From Deltaproteobacteria bacterium (GTDB lineage: Bacteria; Desulfobacterota; Desulfobulbia; Desulfobulbales; SURF-16): a stretch of DNA of 64,000 nucleotides. Below the pieces are notes generated by a model. That model had not been told where the DNA came from. It did no database searches and was given only the letters and a program-made list of their open reading frames with translations. The DNA is taken from positions 62,001 through 126,000 of the forward strand of contig JACRCD010000025.1 of the NCBI GenBank assembly GCA_016219175.1, given 5' to 3'. The position numbers were made by a program, and so were the translations under genes. Position 1 is the stretch's first letter, and each line of letters begins with the position of its first letter. Shown in pieces: positions 19,574 to 30,874 of this stretch.

Positions 19574-20683
19574 TCATGAATTTTTCTTCTGGTATTGATT
19601 CCCGGGTAAGGATTCAACAACCCCCTTCAATTCCAACATAAGCAGCAACTCATTGGTCTTCTGCACCGGCAAACCACATCTCCGGGTAATTTCATCCATG
19701 GTCTGGGGGTAGACATCTAGAAAGGCGATAAAGTGTTTCTCCTCATCCGTTAATGGCGCCCCCCCGCCACCCCCTTTCGCCGGTTCAGAAAAGGAGGCCC
19801 CTGTGCCCGAGACAAAAGTAATTTCCTCAAGAATGTCGTCAACGGTATGAACCAGCTTTGCCCCTTCCTTGAGCAAACGATGGGCGCCTTCACTCCTGAG
19901 GGAATCTATCCGCCCGGGAATGGCGAATACTTCCCTGCCCTGCTCCAGAGCAAATCCCGCCGTGATTAGGGACCCTGATTTACGGGCCGCTTCAACCACC
20001 ACCACTCCAAGGGAAAGGCCGCTGATAATCCTGTTGCGCGCCGGGAAACGAAAGGCTTCCGGCAAGGAACCAAAACGGTACTCGCTGACCAGGGCGCCAC
20101 GACAGGCAATTTCTTCGTAAAGACTGTTGTTCTGGCGAGGATAAACCACATCAAGGCCGCAACCAAGAACAGCCACAGTGGCTCCATTGGCCAGCAACGC
20201 CCCCTTATGGGCGGCAGCGTCAACCCCGAGCGCCAAACCGCTTACCACAGTCAATCCCCGCCGGCAAAGACTTTTAGCGAGCTCGGCGGCGACTCTCAGC
20301 CCATAGACTGTCGCGGCCCGAGAGCCGACTACGCCGAGGCAGGCGCTGCGCAGCAGAGAGACATTTCCTTTGACATAAAGCAGAATCGGCGGGTCGTCAA
20401 TGTTTCGCAACAGCTCCGGGTACGCCTCATCTTGTCTGGCGATAATTTCCGCTTGCGCTTTGCTGGCCCGGTTCAGTTCCTGTTCCGCGGCCTGCCGCAG
20501 ATTATCTTTATCAATGCCGGCAATGACTTTAGCACTGACCCCGGGGACAAGCTTACGAATCCGTCCCTGGTCTGCCTCCAGCACCTCTCTCGGGTCCTGG
20601 AAAACAGCAAGCAATTTATCCCAGCTCCGCACGCCAAGCCCGGGGGTCAGAGAGAGCGCCAGCCAGTCTAACAATTCATTCAC
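19574..20683 (-). CDS. dprA: DNA processing protein DprA (Smf)
   Basis: Binds incoming single-stranded DNA and loads RecA during natural transformation. 369 residues: an N-terminal SAM/HhH-like helical region about 1-70, the Rossmann-type DprA core with VVGSRAATVYG near 118, SGLALGVDAAAHKGAL near 150 and GSLITAGFALEQGREVFAIPG, and a C-terminal winged-helix region about 310-360 (TMDEITRRCGLPVQKTNELLLML). It begins 11 bp after the rpoD stop. With a type IV pilus operon nearby, natural competence is plausible but unproven. Confidence 0.95.
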   Translation of the reverse strand: MNELLDWLALSLTPGLGVRSWDKLLAVFQDPREVLEADQGRIRKLVPGVSAKVIAGIDKDNLRQAAEQELNRASKAQAEIIARQDEAYPELLRNIDDPPILLYVKGNVSLLRSACLGVVGSRAATVYGLRVAAELAKSLCRRGLTVVSGLALGVDAAAHKGALLANGATVAVLGCGLDVVYPRQNNSLYEEIACRGALVSEYRFGSLPEAFRFPARNRIISGLSLGVVVVEAARKSGSLITAGFALEQGREVFAIPGRIDSLRSEGAHRLLKEGAKLVHTVDDILEEITFVSGTGASFSEPAKGGGGGAPLTDEEKHFIAFLDVYPQTMDEITRRCGLPVQKTNELLLMLELKGVVESLPGNQYQKKNS

Positions 20684-20694
20684 AGGTCCGGGAA

Positions 20695-22317
20695 TTATTC
20701 TTTAATAAAACTTTCAAGGTGTTTTTTCCGGTTCGGATGCTTCAATTTTTTAAGGGCCTTGGCCTCAATCTGGCGGATCCTTTCCCTGGTGACGGAAAAG
20801 GTTTTACCAACCTCTTCCAGGGTAAGATCTTTTTCCGTATCAATGCCAAACCTCATGCGCAGAACATTCTCTTCCCTCTCGGTCAGAGAACCCAACACCT
20901 TGCGCAGCTGCTGCCGCAAATTATCCTTGATTGTCGCCTCATGGGGAGAAACCGCGTCCACATCCTCGATAAAGTCAGTTAAATTACTTTCCTCGTCGTT
21001 GCCTATGGGTGTATCAAGTGAAATCGGTTCCTTGCAGATCTTAAGGATATTGCGCACCTTATCAAGATCAACCTCCAGGCGTTCGGAAATTTCTTCCGGT
21101 GACGGTTCCCTGCCCTCATCCCGCAAAAATTCCTTGGACCCTTTCAGCAGACGATTGATGGTGTCAATCATATGGACCGGAATACGGATGGTGCGTCCCT
21201 GATCCGCAATCGCCCTGTTAATCGCCTGCCGTATCCACCAGGTGGCATAGGTACTGAACTTAAATCCCCGCCGGTATTCAAATTTTTCCACGGCCTTCAT
21301 GAGGCCGATATTCCCCTCCTGGATCAGATCAAGCAGTTGCAGGCCGCGGTTCATATATTTTTTTGCCACACTGACCACCAGGCGCAGATTGGCATGGGTC
21401 AACTCCTTCTTGGCCTCCCGGCTCACCTCCTCGCCAATGGCGATATGGGCCAGGGCCTGGGCCATGGAATCATAATCGATGCCGCAATCCTCTTCCAGAT
21501 TGGCGATCATGGTGTCGATGAGCCCCCGGTTCCCGGGCTCGGCCTTTTTCCGGGCCAAAAGCGCTTCAAAACGTTTTGTCGTCTTTTTTACCTCTTCGAG
21601 CATTTCATGAAGATACTTACCCTGCAGCAGATCTTCCTGAAAAAGAGAACCGATGGAGTGGGTAGAGCGATCAATACGGACCAGAATATTGACCCCTGAA
21701 GCCTGATCAACATCCGCTTCCCTGAGATCAGCACGGAGCGCGGTGCGCTCGAGATCAATCCGCAGGGCCTCGCTGATCTGCCGGATAAATTTTTCCTTTA
21801 CCTTGGCATTGTCTTTATCGCCCAACCCCCTTAACACATCGGTAATTTCGCAACTTTGGCCGAGGAGATCCTCCCGGATCCCTTTCAGGGTGTTGAGGGC
21901 AAAAGGAAAGGCCAACAACCCGCTTTGAATCTGGCGCTGCCCCCTTTCAATTTTTTTGGCAATCTCTATCTCTTCCACGGGGGACAGAAGAGACACGGCC
22001 CCCATTTCCCGCAAATAGGCCTTAACAGGATCAATTTCCCGCATCATCCCGGCGGAAACTTCACCGAAACTGATCATATCCTCATTATCCCCGGCAGAAA
22101 AATCCTTGTCCTCTAACTCCCTATCCAGCGGTACCTCTTGATCGCCAAACAGAAAAGTGAGATCATCAGCGGGACCCTCAAACTGATTTTCCAGCGGGTC
22201 GAGATCATTCGAGACAAAAAAATCGCCGCCCTCGGATTCCTCTCCATCCGCGCCGTTCTCTCCATCCGCTACTTCGTTTACGTCCATTACAGCTTTTAAT
22301 TTCTTTCTTTTTGCCAC
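20695..22317 (-). CDS. rpoD: RNA polymerase primary sigma factor RpoD
   Basis: Housekeeping sigma-70. 540 residues: acidic N-terminus about 1-85, region 1.2 ([21 protein letters not shown]), a non-conserved insert, then region 2 ([30 protein letters not shown]..., with 2.4 [14 protein letters not shown]), region 3, and region 4 with the helix-turn-helix [27 protein letters not shown] near 500. Shorter than E. coli sigma-70 mainly in the N-terminus and insert. Forms a macromolecular-synthesis-type unit with dnaG, 59 bp upstream; no rpsU is present. Confidence 0.97.
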   Translation of the reverse strand: MAKRKKLKAVMDVNEVADGENGADGEESEGGDFFVSNDLDPLENQFEGPADDLTFLFGDQEVPLDRELEDKDFSAGDNEDMISFGEVSAGMMREIDPVKAYLREMGAVSLLSPVEEIEIAKKIERGQRQIQSGLLAFPFALNTLKGIREDLLGQSCEITDVLRGLGDKDNAKVKEKFIRQISEALRIDLERTALRADLREADVDQASGVNILVRIDRSTHSIGSLFQEDLLQGKYLHEMLEEVKKTTKRFEALLARKKAEPGNRGLIDTMIANLEEDCGIDYDSMAQALAHIAIGEEVSREAKKELTHANLRLVVSVAKKYMNRGLQLLDLIQEGNIGLMKAVEKFEYRRGFKFSTYATWWIRQAINRAIADQGRTIRIPVHMIDTINRLLKGSKEFLRDEGREPSPEEISERLEVDLDKVRNILKICKEPISLDTPIGNDEESNLTDFIEDVDAVSPHEATIKDNLRQQLRKVLGSLTEREENVLRMRFGIDTEKDLTLEEVGKTFSVTRERIRQIEAKALKKLKHPNRKKHLESFIKE

Positions 22318-22376
22318 AAGAATTACTCCTGCCGGGGAAAGTCTCTCTTTTCAACCAGAAAAACCATACCAACATA

Positions 22377-24161
22377 TTATGTATAAGAAACTTCGTCCAT
22401 TTCTTTTTTCTTTTCCAAAAGCTCCGTTTTTTCTTTCAGAAGCTGCATATACAAATTTTCATTACCAGCACGATACGCTTCATTGATCGCATTCTGCAGC
22501 CGCGCTTCCCGCCTCTGACAAGACTGTTTGCGCACCCAGGCCAGCAGCTCGGCCTGGGTCGAAGCCTTGTTTTCGTATGATGGCGGATCATTCAGCAGCC
22601 GGGCCACCAGATCCTTTTCCGCTCCCTGCAAATCGCCAAGGAGCATTTCGGGCCCGCCCCCATCCCCTTGGCGGACAAGAACCGTTAAGAGTTCAATGAT
22701 ACTCCGGGCGGAATCATTTTCATTCTCGGCAAACTCCTCCAAGCCGGCTTCAACGAAATGAGACAGAGACTCAGGATAACTGAGCAGAAACTCTAATACT
22801 TTTTTAAAGTCCCAGGAGAAAACAACCTTCTGCTTCCGCACGCTCACTGTAACTGGCGGCGGTGCGGCCGCAAGAACTTCCCCTGCGCCGCGGAGCTCTT
22901 CCGGCTTCAGGCCAAGTTTATCACTAAAATGTGAAACAAAAAGACTTTTCTGCAGCTTGCGGTTGCCGATCGCCGCAATCAGCGGCTGTAATTCCCGGAC
23001 AATTTTTCCTTTACCGGCCAGGCTCAACCCATGTTCTTCCACCAGCCGGTTAAAAACAAACTCAGGAAGCTCCCTGGCCTGCTGAACTTTCTGCTCCAGC
23101 GCCTCCTTGCCGAAGGTCCTGATGAATGTATCCGGATCATGCTCGGGAGGAAGGACAACGATCCTGGCGTCCAGCTGTTCCGTCAGAAAAAGGGGAACAG
23201 CGCGCATCGCGGCTTTCAGGCCGGCCTGGTCGCCGTCAAAAAGAACGACCGCCTCCGAGGTATAACGTTTCAGCGTTTTTACATGTTGAGCGGTCAAGGC
23301 GGTGCCGAGCGGGGCGGCGACATGCTCCAGTCCGTTTTCCACCATGGAAAGAAGATCAAAATTACCTTCAACAATAAGACACTTGCCCGCCGCCCGGACA
23401 GCTGCTTTATTCTGATAGAGCCCGTAAAGGGTCTGGCTTTTATTGAAAACCGGTGTTTCCGGGCTGTTCAGATACTTTGGCTGTCCATCGCCCAGAATCC
23501 GGCCGCCGAATCCCGCGACCTGGCCGGTGAGGGAAAAAATTGGGAAGATGATACGATCCCGGAAGCGGTCATAAAAACGGCCCGGCTCTTTTTGCACCAG
23601 AAGTCCCGCCGCCCCGGCGATCTCCTGATCTTCTCCCTTGGCGGATAAGCCCTGGACAAGAAAATCCCAACGGTCAGGGGCAAAGCCGAGCTGAAAGCGG
23701 CTGATAATTTCCCGGGACATCCCCCTCTGCTCCAGGTACTGCCGGGCCTTTTGCGCCGCGGGGTTTTTCAGCAGGAATTCATGATAAAGGGTTGCGGCAA
23801 CGCTGTTAACACCATGCAGCGCATCCCGCTCCTTGGTCTTGCGCAGCTCTTCGGGCGAGAGGGTGCTCTCTTCAAGGGCGATTCCGTAGCGCTCCGCCAG
23901 ATTGGCCACTGCGTCCTGAAAGGTCATATTATGATATTTCATCATAAATGACAGAACATCGCCGCTTTCATTGCAGCCAAAGCAATGATAAAATTGCCTT
24001 TCGCGGTTTACCGTGAAAGATGGGGTTTTCTCCCCATGAAAAGGACAGAGTCCCTTATAGCGGGCCCCGGCTTTGTGCAAGGTGACGTGCTGCCCGATCA
24101 CCTCTATGATGTCGGCGGCATCTTTCACGCGGCTGGCTGAATTTTCCTGAAATGCTGCCAT
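22377..24161 (-). CDS. dnaG: DNA primase
   Basis: Synthesises RNA primers at the replication fork. 594 residues: CHC2 zinc finger CPFHGEKTPSF...YHCFGC near 40-65, RNA-polymerase domain with Toprim motifs VEGNFDLLSM and VVLFDGDQAGLKAA near 265-325, and a C-terminal DnaB-interacting helical domain about 450-590. ATG preceded by AGAAGGACG. The first gene of the dnaG-rpoD-dprA-topA run; a 16 bp inverted repeat lies in the presumed leader. Confidence 0.97.
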   Translation of the reverse strand: MAAFQENSASRVKDAADIIEVIGQHVTLHKAGARYKGLCPFHGEKTPSFTVNRERQFYHCFGCNESGDVLSFMMKYHNMTFQDAVANLAERYGIALEESTLSPEELRKTKERDALHGVNSVAATLYHEFLLKNPAAQKARQYLEQRGMSREIISRFQLGFAPDRWDFLVQGLSAKGEDQEIAGAAGLLVQKEPGRFYDRFRDRIIFPIFSLTGQVAGFGGRILGDGQPKYLNSPETPVFNKSQTLYGLYQNKAAVRAAGKCLIVEGNFDLLSMVENGLEHVAAPLGTALTAQHVKTLKRYTSEAVVLFDGDQAGLKAAMRAVPLFLTEQLDARIVVLPPEHDPDTFIRTFGKEALEQKVQQARELPEFVFNRLVEEHGLSLAGKGKIVRELQPLIAAIGNRKLQKSLFVSHFSDKLGLKPEELRGAGEVLAAAPPPVTVSVRKQKVVFSWDFKKVLEFLLSYPESLSHFVEAGLEEFAENENDSARSIIELLTVLVRQGDGGGPEMLLGDLQGAEKDLVARLLNDPPSYENKASTQAELLAWVRKQSCQRREARLQNAINEAYRAGNENLYMQLLKEKTELLEKKKEMDEVSYT

Positions 24162-24183
24162 AAAAAAACGTCCTTCTCGCGTT

Positions 24184-24236
24184 AGGAGCCGTTACGAAAC
24201 AACATGCCCGCTTCTTTCAATTTCGTTACGGCTCCT
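24184..24236. repeat. Inverted repeat upstream of dnaG
   Basis: AGGAGCCGTTACGAAA (24184-24199) faces TTTCGTTACGGCTCCT (24221-24236), 15 of 16 bases paired, with a 21-base loop. It begins 23 bp before the dnaG start on the minus strand. It could form a strong leader hairpin or be a dispersed palindromic element; there is no T run. Confidence 0.6.
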
Positions 24237-24565
24237 TATGCCGTTTCAGGCATTTCTCTGCCATGTTAATTTTTGACAACGGCGTAACGTCTGTATATGA
24301 AAAACAGGGGGCCATAAAGAAACACCAGGCAAAGCAGACTTTTTCAAAAACCAGACGCTTTTTGCTTTGCCCTTTATCCTTTTTACTTTATCTTCATTTG
24401 TGTCAAGAAAAAAATCCTGGCCTTGCCCGGGGCCAGCGAGGAAATGGGGGGCGAGAACGACAGACCGTTAAACTTCAATGCCTGTCTGCGGACCGGTTTT
24501 ACCTCGGGGCGGCATGTCGGAAACATGTACCATGTTTTTTTACAACCTGCCAAGGAGCAACCACA
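24237..24565. other. Spacer between dnaG and the 24566 gene
   Basis: A plus-strand frame is open from 24263 but shows no coding character before the well-placed ATG at 24566. The spacer includes a 9 bp inverted repeat, GGCAAAGCA (24328-24336) with TGCTTTGCC (24363-24371), followed by a T-rich tract (CTTTATCCTTTTTACTTT). I see no RNA gene. Confidence 0.4.
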
Positions 24566-25279
24566 ATGCCTGCCGATATTTCCCAGTTTCTCAACTATGA
24601 GATCAAAAAGGAACTGGCGGATCGCTACTTCGGTTTTCGCAAACTCATCGAAGAGGATAAGGCTGATCTGGAAAAAGACATATGCCAGCATGCCCGTACC
24701 GTAGGGCAGAGGATTGTTTTTGATCTGAACAGAATCTACATCATGCTCCAGGACGAAGAATTGATCCACAGGTTTCTCGAGCTTACCGGGCTTGAAGAAA
24801 AATTTTATTACGACCCGTACATCCTCACCTCGCCAACCTTGCGGCGCCGGATTTTTGCAGAGGTAAAAACCCGGGGACTGACCGCGGCAGGACGTTTCAA
24901 GTATCTTTTCATGCAGACCTATGAACAACTTACCCAGGATGTGGAAACGTACCGGGAAAAGTATATGGAACTTGTCAACGCCCAGGAGACCATTGAAGAG
25001 GAGATTAAAATTTTTTATCGCCAAAACGACATCAGCACCATCATGGGTTTCCTGCGCACCATGGATGCCGTTGAATCGTGCGGCATGGAAGGGGCGATCG
25101 ACACCGGTTTATCCGAATGCATTGAACGGAAAATGCGGGTTGCCCCCCCGGTGCAGGTCTGCTTTGAGCTCCCCCAGATCCCGCCGCTGATCCCGCTGCC
25201 ACAGATTAAAAAAAACCTGAAAAAACTTGCTGAAACAGCGTTTTCCCTGCATAAGGATGGTTTTAAGGATATCCCATGA
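24566..25279 (+). CDS. Uncharacterised helical protein coupled to aldolase/dehydrogenase
   Basis: I do not recognise this 237-residue protein. It is soluble, rich in E, K, L, R and aromatic residues, with no signal peptide or TM, and is predicted mostly alpha-helical. A long charged segment around residues 110-160 could coil. The C-terminus has a proline-rich stretch (LPQIPPLIPLPQIKKN). The ATG at 24566 is fixed by AAGGAG eight bases upstream. The stop overlaps the start of the next gene by 4 bp (ATGA), so the two are translationally coupled and probably act together. Confidence 0.8.
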   Translation: MPADISQFLNYEIKKELADRYFGFRKLIEEDKADLEKDICQHARTVGQRIVFDLNRIYIMLQDEELIHRFLELTGLEEKFYYDPYILTSPTLRRRIFAEVKTRGLTAAGRFKYLFMQTYEQLTQDVETYREKYMELVNAQETIEEEIKIFYRQNDISTIMGFLRTMDAVESCGMEGAIDTGLSECIERKMRVAPPVQVCFELPQIPPLIPLPQIKKNLKKLAETAFSLHKDGFKDIP

Positions 25280-27360
25280 AAAACAGATATGATGCAATAG
25301 AGGCCCAGCGCTTCATTAACAGCTATCCCGATCAGCCGGAGGGTCTCTGCCTCCGGGTCTATACCTCCCGGCTCATCGGCGGCGAGGAGGACCTGGTGCT
25401 GCACGGCGGCGGCAATACCTCGGTCAAATGCCGGGTCCCCGATCTTTTCGGCGAGGAAAAGGATATCATCTTTGTCAAAGGCAGCGGCTGGGATCTGGGT
25501 GATATTGAACCCCAGGGCTTTCCTGGTCTTGATCTGGCATATCTGCGCAGACTGCGCGGTCTTCCCGGCTTAAGCGACGAGGAGATGGTGAACCAGTTCC
25601 GCACCCATCTGGTCAACGCCTCCTCCCCCAATCCGTCCATCGAAACCCTGGTGCACGCCTTTCTGCCCCACACCTTTATTGACCATACCCATGCCGACGC
25701 CATCGTCACCCTGACCAATCTGGATAACTGCGAGACCCTTCTCCGGGATGTCCTGGGGGAAAGCATCGGTATTCTGCCCTTTATCATGCCGGGATTTCCC
25801 CTGGCCCAAGCCGTGGCGGATCTCTATGAAAAAAAACCGGAAATGGACTGCCTCATTCTCCGCCATCACGGCATTTTCACCTTTGGTGATGACGCAAAAA
25901 CCGCGTACGACCGCATGATCCGCTATGTCAGTCTGGCCGAGAATTTTCTTGCCGGTTGCGCCGGGAATAAGCCAACATCCGGCATCAGCCTTGCCTGCCC
26001 TGATACTGACACCGTCCTCCCTCTCATCAGGGGGGCCATGAGCCATACGACAAAAGAACAACAGACCTTTCACCTCCATCTCCGCCAAAACGACAAAATC
26101 CTCGCAGCCCTCGCCCGCCCGGATGCGCGTGAGATGCTGGTCAGCGGCGTTCTCACCCCTGATCACGTGATCCGCACCAAAAACTATCCGCTTTTTCTTG
26201 ATCTTGCGGGGATCGGCGCGGAGCCGGATATTGCCCGCCATATGGCCGCGGAGTTTGCCGCCTATGAAACGCGCTACCATGACTATTTTACCAAACAGCT
26301 TGCCGCTAAAAAGGTCCAGCGCGCCGAGCTCGACCCGAAACCGCGGGTTATCCTCATCAGGGGGCTGGGACTGGTCACCGCGGGGGAAACCCCCAAGGAT
26401 GCCCTGATCGCAGCCGACATCGCCGAACACACCATCAGCGCCAAAACACAGGGCGCCGCTATCGGCCCCTACCGGGAGCTTGATGAGGCCACCATCTTTG
26501 ACATGGAATACTGGAGCCTGGAGCAGGCTAAGCTGGGCAAAGGCAAAAAACCGTTACTCGCCGGCAAGATCGCCCTGGTCACCGGTGGCGGCGGGGCCAT
26601 CGCCTGCGGCATCGGCCGGAAACTGCTGGAAGCCGGGGCCCGGATCTTTCTCACCGACATCAATCAGCAGAGGCTTGATCAGGTTTGCGCCTTGCTGGCC
26701 GGCAGCTTCGGTAAAACCATGGTTTCAGCCCTGCCGATGGATGTGACGGACAGCCGCTCGGTGCAAGAGTGCTTTTCCCGCCTGATCCGCGAGGCCGGCG
26801 GACTTGACATCCTGGTGCCCAACGCCGGCATCGCCCATGTGGCCAAGCTGCAGGAGCTGGATGAACAAGCCTTTCACAAGGTGCTTGAAGTCAACCTCAT
26901 GGGAGTTTTTCAGGTCATCAAGGGCGCCATCCCGATTTTCACCCGCCAGGCTACCGGCGGCAACGTTATCATCAACAGTTCAAAAAATGTTTTTGCCCCG
27001 GGTGAATCCTTTGGCGCTTACAGCGCCTCCAAGGCCGGCGCCCACCAGCTCGGCAAGATCGCCGCCCTGGAGCTGGCCCCCATCAAGGTGAGGGTGAACA
27101 TGATCAACGCCGATGCAATTTTTGACGATGCCGGGGTCTCATCCGGACTCTGGGATGTGGTGGGACCGGACCGCATGAAGGCGCGCAACCTTGATCCCGC
27201 AGGGCTAAAGGAGTACTACCGGCAGCGCAATCTGTTGAAAACCGAGGTGCTGGCCGATCATGTGGGAAACGGGGTGGTCTTTTTTGCCGGTAATCTGACC
27301 CCCACCACCGGCGCCACCCTCCCGGTTGACGGCGGCATCATGGCAGCCTTTCCCAGGTGA
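25276..27360 (+). CDS. Bifunctional class II aldolase / short-chain dehydrogenase
   Basis: 694 residues in two parts. Residues about 15-420 are a class II (zinc) aldolase/adducin domain: LVLHGGGNTSVK near 40, zinc-site HTHADAIV near 138, and LRHHGIFTFG near 200. Residues about 428-692 are an SDR: Rossmann GGGGAIACGIG, VPNAGIAHV, Ser in INSSKNVF and catalytic YSASKAG. The layout matches the RhaD-type aldolase/ADH and YuxG-like families, which cleave a sugar phosphate to dihydroxyacetone phosphate and reduce or oxidise the aldehyde. The substrate cannot be read from sequence. No sugar kinase or transporter is adjacent. Confidence 0.92.
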   Translation: MKNRYDAIEAQRFINSYPDQPEGLCLRVYTSRLIGGEEDLVLHGGGNTSVKCRVPDLFGEEKDIIFVKGSGWDLGDIEPQGFPGLDLAYLRRLRGLPGLSDEEMVNQFRTHLVNASSPNPSIETLVHAFLPHTFIDHTHADAIVTLTNLDNCETLLRDVLGESIGILPFIMPGFPLAQAVADLYEKKPEMDCLILRHHGIFTFGDDAKTAYDRMIRYVSLAENFLAGCAGNKPTSGISLACPDTDTVLPLIRGAMSHTTKEQQTFHLHLRQNDKILAALARPDAREMLVSGVLTPDHVIRTKNYPLFLDLAGIGAEPDIARHMAAEFAAYETRYHDYFTKQLAAKKVQRAELDPKPRVILIRGLGLVTAGETPKDALIAADIAEHTISAKTQGAAIGPYRELDEATIFDMEYWSLEQAKLGKGKKPLLAGKIALVTGGGGAIACGIGRKLLEAGARIFLTDINQQRLDQVCALLAGSFGKTMVSALPMDVTDSRSVQECFSRLIREAGGLDILVPNAGIAHVAKLQELDEQAFHKVLEVNLMGVFQVIKGAIPIFTRQATGGNVIINSSKNVFAPGESFGAYSASKAGAHQLGKIAALELAPIKVRVNMINADAIFDDAGVSSGLWDVVGPDRMKARNLDPAGLKEYYRQRNLLKTEVLADHVGNGVVFFAGNLTPTTGATLPVDGGIMAAFPR

Positions 27361-27367
27361 GCACTTT

Positions 27368-27646
27368 TTAATAACGGATTTCAAAATCGTGCAACGACTC
27401 GCTTAACTCCTTCTCCTCCACGGTCACCCGGCGCACCTGCGCCATGGGTGAGCCGGTGTGCAGCCAGGCAACCATGCGCTCCACCTGAAGCGCATCCCCG
27501 GAGATCAGCGCTTCCACCGAACCGTCCGGCAGGTTGCGCACCCAGCCTTTTACCCCGTAATGCACAGCCTCTTCCCGGGTGCAGTCCCGGAAGAATACGC
27601 CCTGCACCCGCCCTGAAACGACCGCCCGTATGGTTTTTTGCGCCAT
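27368..27646 (-). CDS. acyP: Acylphosphatase
   Basis: Small enzyme hydrolysing acyl phosphates. From the ATG at 27646 it is 92 residues: MAQKTIRAVVSGRVQGVFFRD contains the phosphate cradle GRVQGVFFR with catalytic Arg, and Asn lies in GWVRNLPDGSVE. An upstream in-frame extension overlaps the ligA coding end and lacks a ribosome site, whereas GGAAGAGG precedes the chosen ATG. It starts 16 bp after the ligA stop, so it probably shares its transcript. Confidence 0.93.
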   Translation of the reverse strand: MAQKTIRAVVSGRVQGVFFRDCTREEAVHYGVKGWVRNLPDGSVEALISGDALQVERMVAWLHTGSPMAQVRRVTVEEKELSESLHDFEIRY

Positions 27647-27662
27647 GGCCACGCCCTCTTCC

Positions 27663-29871
<2,209 letters not shown>

Positions 29872-29903
29872 GGTATTCTCCTCTTTGCTATTGGTGGATA
29901 TTC

Positions 29904-29927
29904 CGGGAGTAAGGGTTAAGACTCCCG
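29904..29927. other. Inverted repeat in tautomerase/birA spacer
   Basis: CGGGAGT (29904-29910) and ACTCCCG (29921-29927) form a 7 bp stem with a 10-base loop in the divergent spacer. There is no T run, so it is not a clear terminator; it may be an operator. Confidence 0.3.
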
Positions 29928-30055
29928 TCGACTATATTTACTGACTTACCATATATGTCCCTGGCCTTCAACCCTTAGCCCCCGGACTTCAGTCCAGCTC
30001 CTTGAGCAGCCAGTTACTTTCTTCCTTGGCCTGCTTCCGTCTTTGGGTTACAATC

Positions 30056-30874
30056 ATGGTCATGATCGACTCCACCTCTCCACCACCCGACCCCTTCTGG
30101 CGGGAATTGGCCCACGCAAACGAACTGAGCGGTCATGCGCTTATTGTGCTCGAAGAAACCGTTTCCACCAACACCTACGCCCTGGAGCTGGGGCGCGGCG
30201 GCTCATCGTCCGGCGCCGTGGTCATTGCCCGCGGCCAGACCGGCGGCCGGGGCCGACTGGGGAAATCATGGCTCTCCCCGCCCGACAGCGGTCTTTACTT
30301 CTCCGTCATCATGAACCCTGCCCTTGCCGCGCCTGACCTGCCGGAAATAACCCTGGCCGCCGGCGTCGCTCTCTGCCGCGCTGTTTCCCGGGTCTGCGCT
30401 AGCGCACCCATGATAAAATGGCCCAATGATCTGCTGCTGACCGGAAAAAAATGCGGCGGCATCCTGACAGAGGCTGAATTCAGCAAGACAGGATCTCCCC
30501 TTGTCGTGCTGGGCATAGGCTTGAATGTCTCCACCCCTGCCCACGCTTTCCCGGCGGAGTTGCGGGATAAAGCGACCTCGCTTAACCAGCACGCCAGGAC
30601 GGCGGTCTGCCGCTTGACCCTGCTGAAAAACATTCTCGCCGACCTTGACACCATCATGGCCCGCCTGGAGGCTGGCGGTTTTGCCGAAATCCTCGCTGAA
30701 TGGCGCGGTTTCGATGCCACCAGGGGGAAACGGCTGACCTGGGTCAGCACGGCCCATCAGGCGGTAACCGGCCTGTCCCTGGGGCCGGACAACGATGGAC
30801 GGCTGCGTATCAGAGACGATCAGGGCACAGTACACGAGATTCTTTCCGGGGATATCCGCCTTCAATCGCCCTGA
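30056..30874 (+). CDS. birA: Biotin--[acetyl-CoA-carboxylase] ligase, catalytic-only
   Basis: Attaches biotin to carboxylase subunits. About 272 residues from ATG 30056 (ATG 30062 also possible; neither has a clear ribosome site). Motifs: ETVSTNTYA, the GRGRLGKSW biotinyl-AMP loop, GLYFSVIM, IKWPNDLLL with KKCGGIL, GIGLNV, and a small C-terminal SH3-like domain. It lacks the N-terminal winged helix, so it is a group I ligase without repressor function. The last 65 bp overlap the 3' end of the convergent panE. Confidence 0.94.
   Translation: MVMIDSTSPPPDPFWRELAHANELSGHALIVLEETVSTNTYALELGRGGSSSGAVVIARGQTGGRGRLGKSWLSPPDSGLYFSVIMNPALAAPDLPEITLAAGVALCRAVSRVCASAPMIKWPNDLLLTGKKCGGILTEAEFSKTGSPLVVLGIGLNVSTPAHAFPAELRDKATSLNQHARTAVCRLTLLKNILADLDTIMARLEAGGFAEILAEWRGFDATRGKRLTWVSTAHQAVTGLSLGPDNDGRLRIRDDQGTVHEILSGDIRLQSP

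Noticed and set aside
24263-24565. N-terminal 101-codon extension of the 24566 gene
   Set aside because: No ribosome site, non-conserved-looking composition, and a much better AAGGAG-supported ATG at 24566.
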